Shown in pieces: positions 32,791 to 39,033 of a DNA stretch of 64,000 nt. Source of the DNA: Actinoallomurus liliacearum (GTDB taxonomy: Bacteria > Actinomycetota > Actinomycetes > Streptosporangiales > Streptosporangiaceae); the NCBI RefSeq assembly GCF_039542035.1, contig NZ_BAABHJ010000008.1, forward strand, positions 806,001 through 870,000. Reading direction: 5' to 3'. The notes beneath the pieces are model-generated. The model was not told the origin of the DNA and did no database searches. It was given only the letters and a program-made list of their open reading frames with translations. The first letter of the stretch is position 1. Each line of letters starts with the position of its first letter. Made by a program: the position numbers and the translations under genes.

Positions 32791-33596
32791 GAGAATCGCC
32801 CCATCGCTTCTACGAGTAGGTCGAACGAAGCGTCCTTGGGCAACGCAACGTCGCCAACGAGATCGAACCACACGCGGAAGGAATTTGTCTCGGTTGCGTC
32901 CTGAATGAGCCGTCCTCCGCCAGGGGCGAGCGTGTAGACCGTATCCGTACCAGCGACAGTCATGATTTTGAACGAGCCGTCTCGACCGACGTGAGCACCG
33001 ACGGATTGGGGTACCACTCGTACGCTGATATGCGGCAGCCTGGCCAGTTCGATCACCTGGACGAGTTGCTCGCGCATGATCTCCGCCGAGCCGACCGGTT
33101 GCGTCACCACCCGCTCATCGATGATCACCCACACGCGAGGAGAAGGCGTACGGTGCAGGCATTGCTGTCGCTCGAGCCGGGCCTTGACCCCTTCTTCGGC
33201 GCCCTCGATACCCGCCGCTTCGAACATCGCGCGGGCGTAGTCCTCCGTCTGGAGGAGACCGGGCATCCAGCTGAGCTCCCAGATGCGAAGTTCGTCGGCG
33301 TTGGCCTCCAGCTCTAGGTGGGTCGCGGACCAGGTGACGTCGTGCCCGAGCTTGGCGAATCTGACGAGGCGGCTGTAGAGGCCGCCGGTGCGCCAGGCGT
33401 CGTCGATCTTGACGGCGTGCTTCTCCTGGAGCTTCGTTGTGCCGTTTTCAACGTAGGCGACCAGAGATCGATCCCGTCCGATGATGTCGCCGACGACGTT
33501 GAGGGATATGTCGCGCTCCTGGCGCTGTCGCCTGAGGTCGAAGGCGATTAAGTCCCACAAATTCTTGTCCGGATCGAACCCGGCGCGGTAGCGCAT
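32787..33596 (-). CDS. XRE-family HTH regulator with DUF5753 domain
   Basis: The 269-residue protein has an N-terminal helix-turn-helix (RQRQERDISLNVVGDIIG, then RSLVAYVENGTTKL) and the DUF5753 domain (MPGLLQTEDYARAMFEAAG, MREQLVQVIELARLP, FRVWFDLVGDVALPK). This class occurs in dozens of copies in actinomycete genomes and with DUF397 partners influences development and antibiotic production (WhiJ/AbaA-like). It overlaps the DUF397 gene downstream by four bases. It is divergent from the ATPase/CxxC/methyltransferase unit. Confidence 0.92.
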   Translation of the reverse strand: MRYRAGFDPDKNLWDLIAFDLRRQRQERDISLNVVGDIIGRDRSLVAYVENGTTKLQEKHAVKIDDAWRTGGLYSRLVRFAKLGHDVTWSATHLELEANADELRIWELSWMPGLLQTEDYARAMFEAAGIEGAEEGVKARLERQQCLHRTPSPRVWVIIDERVVTQPVGSAEIMREQLVQVIELARLPHISVRVVPQSVGAHVGRDGSFKIMTVAGTDTVYTLAPGGGRLIQDATETNSFRVWFDLVGDVALPKDASFDLLVEAMGRFS

Positions 33597-33678
33597 TGTG
33601 ACTCCTTGCGTTGAATTTCGTGATCTCTCCTGGTCAAGTTAGCCAACCAGGGCGCATGCTGTCAGGCGATCACAGAAA

Positions 33679-34305
33679 GTGGTGAACAGAAAGCGATCGG
33701 TGACGATGATGACCTTCGACGAACCTCAGATCGCGGGCCACTCGAGCCCCGGCCGCCACGCGGCGCCGGCCGTGGATCCGCTGGCCGCCCTCCCCGCGGC
33801 TCCGGCGGTCAGCCGGCCGTCGTGGATCGCGCTCAGCGTCAGCCGTACGTCGGTGGCGAAGGCCAGGCGGTTCGCCGCCGAGGTCATCCGGGACCACGTC
33901 AGCGACCCCGACCACGCGGATTCGATCGTGCTCGTCGTCTCCGAGCTCGTCACGAACGCCCGGCGGGCCGCCGCAGAGGTCCGGCGATGGGAGCCCCACG
34001 ACCTTCCCCTGCGGTTCGGCCTCCTGGCCACCGACCGCTGGGTGCACCTCTACGTGACGGACCCCGATCCCCGGCCCCTCCAGCCGAACCCGGCTCCGGC
34101 CAATGGCTGGGGCCTCGGGATCGTCGACACGTACGCCGCCGCCCGCTGGGTCGGCTACACCCAGGTCGACAAGACCGTCCACGCCCTCGTGCCCGCACCG
34201 GGCGTCACGCTGACCGCGGCAGAGCTGAAGGAGAGAACAAGAGACATGGGCACGCACAAGCAGGAAGCGGACTGCTCGGCCTGCAACGGGAAAGGCGGCT
34301 CCTGA
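33679..34305 (+). CDS. ATP-binding (GHKL, anti-sigma-like) protein
   Basis: The 208-residue product has the HATPase_c_2 pattern of RsbW/SpoIIAB-like kinases: N box IVLVVSELVTNARRAA and G box NGWGLGIVDTYAA, with strands LRFGLLATDRWVHLYVTD. It may bind a sigma factor or anti-anti-sigma protein. The start is GTG 33679 or ATG 33706-33709; no strong ribosome site. The frame runs on past its natural end into the small CxxC peptide and stops at the TGA inside it. It is divergent from the XRE regulator. Confidence 0.8.
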   Translation: MVNRKRSVTMMTFDEPQIAGHSSPGRHAAPAVDPLAALPAAPAVSRPSWIALSVSRTSVAKARRFAAEVIRDHVSDPDHADSIVLVVSELVTNARRAAAEVRRWEPHDLPLRFGLLATDRWVHLYVTDPDPRPLQPNPAPANGWGLGIVDTYAAARWVGYTQVDKTVHALVPAPGVTLTAAELKERTRDMGTHKQEADCSACNGKGGS

Positions 34306-34371
34306 AAGACCCACGACGGAGACCGATTCTGGGCACCCTGTGTGCTGTGCAACGGAACGGGGAAGCAGTGA
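34246..34371 (+). pseudogene. Small two-CxxC zinc-ribbon-like peptide with an in-frame TGA
   Basis: An ATG at 34246 with AAGGAGAG about 11 bases upstream opens a 41-codon peptide with two Cys-x-x-Cys-Asn-Gly-x-Gly motifs (CSACNGKGG and CVLCNGTGK), like the DnaJ zinc region. Codon 20 is TGA (34303-34305), where a Trp (TGG) would fit (GS-W-KTHDG). The frame then continues to TGA at 34369-34371, which overlaps the GTG start of the next gene (GTGA). That coupling implies the whole frame is or was translated. Pseudogene or readthrough both fit. Confidence 0.7.
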
Positions 34372-35207
34372 ACGCTCATGAGGCCCTCGCGGCGATCCCC
34401 AGAGAGTCCTTCATCCCCGACGAGATCTTCGTTTCGGACGAGCAGGGCCGGCTGGTGCCGATCACGCGCTCCGACGACCCTGAACTCTGGCACCGGCACG
34501 TGGCAGCCGACGCTCCGGTCGTCACCCGTACCGCCTTCGACCCCGACGTGCCCGCCGAACTGTGCGACGCGGCGGCGGGCAGGGGCGTCGAGGCGACCAG
34601 TTCCAGTAGCGCCCCGTACATCATGGCCCGAATGATCGACGCGCTTGAGCTGCGACGCGGTATGCGGCTCCTCGAGGTCGGGACGGGTACCGGTTACAAC
34701 GCCGCCGTCCTGGCCCACCTGCTCGGCGCCGAGAACATCGTCTCCATCGAGATCGATCCGGTGGCCGCCGCAAGGGCCGGCAGGGCGCTGGAGAAGATCG
34801 GCCATCCGGTAGAGGTGATCGTCGGGAACGGCGAGAAGGGTCATCCGGCGCGGGCGCCGTACGACAGGATCCTCGCCACCGCGTCCGCGCACACCGTCCC
34901 GTACGCGTGGGTGGAACAGGTTCGGCCGGGCGGAGTCATCGTCGTTCCCTGGGCGCCCACGTTCCACCCGGACTGGCCCCTGTGCCGTCTCGTCGTGCGG
35001 CCGGGCGGAACCGCCGAGGGCCGCTTCGTCGGGCCGTCGCTGTTCATGCCGCTGCGCGATCAGCGCGTACGGCCACGTGTCATGCAGCAGGCCGAGGAGC
35101 GATGGATCGCAGCGGGAAGGCCCGACTGCAGCCGTTATGGGGTAACCGTCTCCCCCGAGGGCCAGCACGTCTGGCTCGACACACCGGACAACCCGATCGA
35201 CTGCTGA
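34368..35207 (+). CDS. Protein-L-isoaspartate O-methyltransferase-like protein
   Basis: GTG at 34368 (GGGGAAG 6 bases upstream) gives 279 residues. The N-terminus LAAIPRESFIPDEIFV, the SSSSAPYIMARMIDAL segment, and SAM motif I LLEVGTGTGYNAAVLAHLLG with NIVSIEIDP are those of PCMT-type methyltransferases common next to XRE/DUF397 or RiPP genes in actinomycetes. PYDRILATASAHTVPYAW is the PCMT catalytic-side motif. It is coupled to the CxxC peptide by GTGA. The true substrate may be a protein isoaspartate or a peptide. Confidence 0.85.
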   Translation: MNAHEALAAIPRESFIPDEIFVSDEQGRLVPITRSDDPELWHRHVAADAPVVTRTAFDPDVPAELCDAAAGRGVEATSSSSAPYIMARMIDALELRRGMRLLEVGTGTGYNAAVLAHLLGAENIVSIEIDPVAAARAGRALEKIGHPVEVIVGNGEKGHPARAPYDRILATASAHTVPYAWVEQVRPGGVIVVPWAPTFHPDWPLCRLVVRPGGTAEGRFVGPSLFMPLRDQRVRPRVMQQAEERWIAAGRPDCSRYGVTVSPEGQHVWLDTPDNPIDC

Positions 35208-35222
35208 TGCCGGGTCGACGTC

Positions 35223-35270
35223 GCGACGTGATTTCCTGGCGAATACTGCGTTCTATCAGCAGCATCTGCC
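35223..35270. repeat. 48-bp element, copy A
   Basis: This stretch after the methyltransferase gene matches 37263-37310 at 36 of 48 positions, including GCGACGTG and ATCAGCAGCA. The minus strand reads LLIERSIRQEITSRR here and LLMDSGIRQRATSRR in copy B. Confidence 0.5.
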
Positions 35271-35391
35271 AGTGATCACGGCGACGATAATTGTCGTTAC
35301 CGACATAGGTCAATTTTTCCCGCTATTCGGAATCGGGATATGCGGGGCCGGGTGAAGAGCGTCCCTCTGATGAGCACGCTCCGATCCCCTT

Positions 35392-35409
35392 GGTGACCAT
35401 TACGTCACC
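35392..35409. promoter_or_regulatory. Inverted repeat GGTGAC-CATTAC-GTCACC
   Basis: Perfect 6+6 inverted repeat about 65 bases upstream of the monooxygenase remnant. Possible operator. Confidence 0.4.
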
Positions 35410-35473
35410 GTGCGGAGGCTCCCCGGCGGCGCGTGGTTCTCGTAGGTTCCGCGTGGCTGGAGGGAGTGCCGCA

Positions 35474-36237
35474 ATGGGAGGCACGCCGAGCGAGTCGACC
35501 GTTCCCTACGCGCGAAGCGGAAGATCTTAATCGTCGGGGCCGGTCAGGCCGGGCTCCAGCTCGCGCTGAGTCTGCCTGCCGACCGCTACGACGTCACGGT
35601 CATGACCGCGCGGACCGCCGAGGAGATCCGCGACGGGCGGGTCATGTCGACCCAGATGATGTTCGGCCCGGACTTGGACCGGGAACGCGAGAACGGCCTG
35701 AATCTCTGGGAGAGTCAGGCTCCGGCCGTCGCCGCGTTGAACGTGACCGTGGCCGGGCCGCCGGGAGCCGAGCCGCTCCGCTTCACCGCCGCGCTCGACG
35801 CCCATGCCCAGTCGGTCGACCAGCGGGTGAAGATGTCCTCGTGGCTGGAGAGGTTCCGCGCCCGCGGCGGCGAGGTCATCGTCCATCACGCGACGGCCGC
35901 GGAGCTGCCCGCTCTGACCGAGCGGTACGACCTCACGATCGTCGCCGCCGGCAGGGGCGACCTGGTCGAGCTGTTCGACCGCGACCCGGACCGCTCGCCG
36001 TACGACCGGCCGCAGCGCACGCTATCCGTCATCTACGTCCACGGCATGGCGCCCAGGGACGGATTCTCCGCCGAGCACGTCGGCATCACGGTGCTCCCGG
36101 GCGTCGGCGAGCTGTTCACCATGCCCGCCCTGACGACATCCGGTCGGTGCGACATCATCTTCTTCGAGGCGGTTCCCGGCGGCCCGCTGGACCGCTGGGA
36201 CACACTGCTCTGCGTTGCGTCCTCGACAGTCGCATGA
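35474..36237 (+). pseudogene. Frameshifted, truncated flavin monooxygenase (styrene/indole monooxygenase-like)
   Basis: ATG at 35474 follows GGAGGGAG, but the frame ends after 18 codons at TAA 35528. A different frame then reads KILIVGAGQAGLQLALSLPA (FAD-binding GxGxxG), VMSTQMMFG, QSVDQRVKMSSWLERF, LTIVAAGRG and VIYVHGMAP, all typical of StyA-like oxygenases. So one indel lies between 35480 and 35524. The family has about 400 residues; this copy stops after EAVPGGPLDRWD, so about half is lost. Confidence 0.75.
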
Positions 36238-36271
36238 CGTCCGCCAGAGCACGGCTCCGGCGGACGTCATG
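36233..36271. terminator. Bidirectional terminator
   Basis: CATGACGTCCGCC (36233-36245) pairs with GGCGGACGTCATG (36259-36271); GAGC/GCTC extends the stem inside. It lies between the convergent monooxygenase remnant and the MerR gene and overlaps both ends. Confidence 0.75.
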
Positions 36272-36617
36272 TCGCTGATACGAGCCCGCACAAGCGTCGC
36301 CGCGTCTCGCGGAGCTCGGCCTGTTGAGCGTCGAGGCGGGTGGCCAGGGCGTCCAGCTCGGCCCGCAGGTCCGGGCACATCTCAAGGTAAATGCCGTGAT
36401 CGCCGGTGCGCACGCAGTCGAGGTACCGCTGGATGGTCGAGGTTCCCAGGCCAGCGGAGATCATCGCCTTGATCTGGGCTACGCGCGTGACATCGGACTC
36501 GGCGTAGTCCCGGTACCCGCTGCCGTCGCGTGCCGGGACCAGCAGTCCTCGGTCCTCGTAATGGCGTAGCGCTCGCGCACTCACGCCGGTCAGCTCGGCC
36601 AGCTCGCTGATCAGCAC
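36267..36617 (-). CDS. MerR-family transcriptional regulator
   Basis: From GTG 36617 (GAGGG about 8 bases upstream) the product has 116 residues. N-terminal winged HTH: VLISELAELTGVSARALRHY, EDRGLLVPARDGSGYRDY; effector helix VAQIKAMISAGLGTSTIQRY; then a long helix for dimerisation. Cys residues near 89 and 111 do not form an obvious metal site, so the inducer is unknown. It is divergent from the RBBP9-like hydrolase and probably controls it from the MerR-type promoter at 36639-36670. Confidence 0.9.
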   Translation of the reverse strand: MLISELAELTGVSARALRHYEDRGLLVPARDGSGYRDYAESDVTRVAQIKAMISAGLGTSTIQRYLDCVRTGDHGIYLEMCPDLRAELDALATRLDAQQAELRETRRRLCGLVSAT

Positions 36618-36638
36618 CGTCGATCCCTCTTCATCGGC

Positions 36639-36670
36639 TTGACCTTCACGCTGGTGTGAAGGCATAGCGT
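36639..36670 (+). promoter_or_regulatory. MerR-type promoter with long spacer
   Basis: TTGACC (36639-36644) is the -35; candidate -10 sites are CATAGC, ATAGCG or TAGCGT, giving spacers of 18, 19 or 20. The inverted repeat CCTTCAC-GCTGGT-GTGAAGG lies between. Long spacer and dyad are the hallmark of MerR activation. The hydrolase ATG is 9 bases past 36670, suggesting a leaderless mRNA. Confidence 0.65.
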
Positions 36671-36678
36671 TCCGCGCC

Positions 36679-37242
36679 ATGACGACTGGAACAACCCGGC
36701 GACGTGCCTCGATCATCCACGGCTACGGCGCGACTCCCGAAGATCACTGGTTCGGCTGGCTCGCCGAGCGACTCGAAGCGGGCGGCATCGCGACCACGGT
36801 CCCGGCTCTGCCGAACCCCCAAGCCCCGGACCCCGCGCGGTGGGCGGAGGCCGTACGCGCCGACGTGGGGACCCCTGACGAGAACTCGGTGATCGTCGCG
36901 CACAGCCTGGGCAGTCTGACCGTGCTGCGCCATCTGCGTTCACTGCCGGATACCTGGCACCTTGGCACCCTCGTGCTGGTCTCCGGATTCGTCGACCGGC
37001 TACCCGTGCTCCCGGAGCTGGACTCCTACATCGGAGACGGCTGTGACGTGGAGGGGCTCAGCAAGCACATCGATCGGCTCACGGTCATCCGGTCGGACGC
37101 GGACCCGCTCGTTCCGCCTGGTCACACCGACCGTCTTGCCGACCTGCTCGGAGTCTCCGCGGCGGTGGTTCCCGGAGCCGGTCACTTCCTCGGTTCTGAC
37201 GGCGTCACTTCGCTCCCCGAGGTTCTCAAAGCGATCGTGTGA
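36679..37242 (+). CDS. RBBP9/YdeN-family serine hydrolase
   Basis: This 187-residue small alpha/beta hydrolase has IIHGYGATPEDHWFGWL, nucleophile elbow IVAHSLGSLTVLRHL (Ser), acid IRSDADPLVP (Asp) and VVPGAGHFLG (His). RBBP9-like proteins are serine hydrolases of uncertain substrate. It is divergent from the MerR gene. No Shine-Dalgarno site is seen, which fits leaderless initiation. Confidence 0.88.
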   Translation: MTTGTTRRRASIIHGYGATPEDHWFGWLAERLEAGGIATTVPALPNPQAPDPARWAEAVRADVGTPDENSVIVAHSLGSLTVLRHLRSLPDTWHLGTLVLVSGFVDRLPVLPELDSYIGDGCDVEGLSKHIDRLTVIRSDADPLVPPGHTDRLADLLGVSAAVVPGAGHFLGSDGVTSLPEVLKAIV

Positions 37243-37262
37243 CGCCCCCGCAGCGCCGCGAC

Positions 37263-37310
37263 GCGACGTGGCTCTCTGGCGGATGCCGCTGTCCATCAGC
37301 AGCACCCGCC
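37263..37310. repeat. 48-bp element, copy B
   Basis: Matches copy A (35223-35270) at 36 of 48 positions. Like copy A it lies just after a plus-strand gene end (37242 here, 35207 there). Confidence 0.5.
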
Positions 37311-37322
37311 GGAGACCGGCGT

Positions 37323-37718
37323 TCAGCGTCGACGCGCGAGTGAGGCCGGGTCGGTGGTCGCGCCGTCCGCCGCCGTATCGATCACTTCGTCCAGGACGTC
37401 CCGGGAGCGCAACAGGTCGGTGATCATGCGGTCGATGCGGTCGCGCTCCGTGGTGAGCTCGTTGACCAGCGTGGGGGTGGCGATCTCGTTCGGGCGCCCG
37501 TCCGCGTCTCTCATGCAGGGCAGCAGTTTCGCGATCTTCTTGCTGTTCAGACCCGCGGCGTAGAGCGTCTGGATGCGTATGACGCGGTCGACCGCCGACT
37601 CGGCGTAGTGCCGGTGGCCGCCGGACGTACGCTCCGACTGCAGCAGCCCTTGTGTCTCGTAGTAGCGCAGGGAGCGCTCACTCACCCCGCTGCGCCGGGC
37701 CAACTCGCCGATCCGCAT
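37323..37718 (-). CDS. MerR-family transcriptional regulator
   Basis: The 131-residue protein starts IGELARRSGVSERSLRYYET, then GLLQSERTSGGHRHYAESAV, and has an effector region with LYAAGLNSKKIAKLLPCMRD. The single Cys after KLLP is a feature of SoxR/CueR-like and drug-sensing relatives, but a metal site is not complete. It is divergent from the SDR gene and likely controls it from the promoter at 37742-37773. Confidence 0.92.
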   Translation of the reverse strand: MRIGELARRSGVSERSLRYYETQGLLQSERTSGGHRHYAESAVDRVIRIQTLYAAGLNSKKIAKLLPCMRDADGRPNEIATPTLVNELTTERDRIDRMITDLLRSRDVLDEVIDTAADGATTDPASLARRR

Positions 37719-37741
37719 TCCTCACCTCGCATGACGACGAC

Positions 37742-37773
37742 TTGAACCTGACATTGATGTCAACTTCTACCAT
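37742..37773 (+). promoter_or_regulatory. MerR-type promoter of the SDR gene
   Basis: TTGAAC (37742-37747) and TACCAT (37768-37773) are separated by 20 bases (19 if CTACCA is used). The dyad TGACAT-TG-ATGTCA lies in the spacer, as expected for a MerR operator. Confidence 0.65.
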
Positions 37774-37812
37774 GCCGGCGCGACGAGCACGCCATCTACG
37801 GAGGAGGCATCG

Positions 37813-38553
37813 ATGAGTGAGCTGACCGGCAAGGTAGCGCTGGTGACCGGCGGCAGCCGAGGGATCGGCGCGGCGATAGCGAAACGGCTGGCCGACGCGG
37901 GAGCGGCGGTCGCGCTGACCTACGTCCAGGCAGCGGACCAGGCGCACGAGGTCGCCGAGCGGATCGAGTCCGACGGTGGCAGGGCCGCGGTCATCCAGGC
38001 CGACCTGACCCGTCCGCAGGCCGCGACGGATGCGGTGGAGCGGACGGTACGGGAACTGGGCCGCATCGACATCCTGGTGAACAACGCGGGCTTCCTCACC
38101 TACGGCCCGCTGGCGGAGGTGTCCGCCGCGGAACTGGACCGGGTGCTCGCCGTCGACGTCCGGTCGGTGTTCCTGGCCGCGCAGGCCGCCGCCCGGCACA
38201 TGGGCGACGGCGGGCGGATCATCAGCGTCGGGTCGTGCTTCAACGGCCGCGTTCCCGGCTCGAACTTCGTCCTTCAGGCGATGGCCAAATCCGCGCTCAC
38301 CGGGCTGACCAAGGGACTCGCCCGGGAGCTGGGACCGCTCGGAATCACGGCCACCATCGTGGACCCGGGCCCGATCGACACCGACATGAACCCGGCCGAC
38401 GGCGAGACCGCCGACTTCCAGCGCTCCCTCACGGCCCTGGGGAGTTACGGCGAGGCCGAGGACATCGCCGCCGCGGTGGCCTACCTGGCAGGACCCGGCG
38501 GCCGCTACATCACCGGCACCGCCCTCGCCGTGGACGGCGGATACACCATCTGA
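37813..38553 (+). CDS. SDR family protein (FabG-like) with altered catalytic Tyr
   Basis: The ATG at 37813 follows GGAGGAGG. The 246 residues show a full SDR fold: TGGSRGIGAAIAKRLA, NNAGF, Ser in IISVGSCFNG, and the final GRYITGTALAVDGGYTI. The active-site helix reads VLQAMAKSALTGLTKGLARE, so the Lys is kept but the catalytic Tyr (Y-x-x-x-K) is Gln (codon CAG). Typical relatives have YAMTK here. Redox activity is therefore doubtful; a non-catalytic or changed role is possible. It is preceded by a MerR promoter and followed by palindrome copy 2. Confidence 0.88.
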   Translation: MSELTGKVALVTGGSRGIGAAIAKRLADAGAAVALTYVQAADQAHEVAERIESDGGRAAVIQADLTRPQAATDAVERTVRELGRIDILVNNAGFLTYGPLAEVSAAELDRVLAVDVRSVFLAAQAAARHMGDGGRIISVGSCFNGRVPGSNFVLQAMAKSALTGLTKGLARELGPLGITATIVDPGPIDTDMNPADGETADFQRSLTALGSYGEAEDIAAAVAYLAGPGGRYITGTALAVDGGYTI

Positions 38554-38609
38554 CGGTAAGCCGTCCCGGCCCACTCTCCGCGGCCCGACGGAGCACTCGC
38601 TCAATCAAC

Positions 38610-38649
38610 GCCGAGGATTTCGGTCGCTCACACGACCGAAATCCTCGGC
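38610..38649. repeat. Palindromic element, copy 2 (17-bp stem)
   Basis: GCCGAGGATTTCGGTCG (38610-38626) pairs with CGACCGAAATCCTCGGC (38633-38649), loop CTCACA. It differs from copy 1 by one loop base. It could end SDR transcription, but it also abuts the truncated membrane-protein gene. Confidence 0.85.
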
Positions 38650-38656
38650 ATAGACC

Positions 38657-39014
38657 GAGGGCCCATACCTGGTCCTCGGGGTCGGCGGGTTCTATCTGCC
38701 GCCCAAGACGCTGGCCCTGTGCCAGGACGATCCGCGGTTCCCCCACTGGCACAACGTCCATGGGGCGATGGTGCACGGCATCGAGGCGGCCTTCCTCGTC
38801 TCGCTGATCGCGCTGGTCACGTTGTTCAGCCGGCGACGGCGAACATTCGTGCGCGCTGCGCCTCGCGCTCCTGGTGATCGTGGTGGCCCTGGTCGTCTAC
38901 GAGGCCTTCGTCAGCTCCGACGTCATTCGCACGGCGACCAAGATGTACTACTCCGGGGACTGCGAGAAGCCCCGCGTCAACATGATCCTGCCCAACGGTG
39001 TGCTCCAGCCATAG
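38657..39014 (+). pseudogene. Frameshifted membrane-protein remnant
   Basis: One frame encodes YLVLGVGGFYLPPKTLALCQ, HNVHGAMVHG and a membrane helix EAAFLVSLIALVTLFSRRRR. At about 38850 the coding continues in another frame as LRLALLVIVVALVVYEAF, then VSSDVIRTATKMYYSGDCEK and ends at TAG 39012-39014. The start codon is missing; homologous sequence begins just right of palindrome copy 2. The protein family is not recognised. Confidence 0.65.
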
Positions 39015-39033
39015 GTGCCGCCCGGCAGAGAGC

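Noticed and set aside
34303..34305. Selenocysteine at the in-frame TGA
   Set aside because: Trp is the natural residue from the context, no hairpin of SECIS type directly after the TGA was seen, and no sel genes are present in the window.
32663..38649. Insertion sequence bounded by the two palindromes
   Set aside because: The segment between them is 6 kb of mixed chromosomal genes without a transposase; no target duplication was seen.
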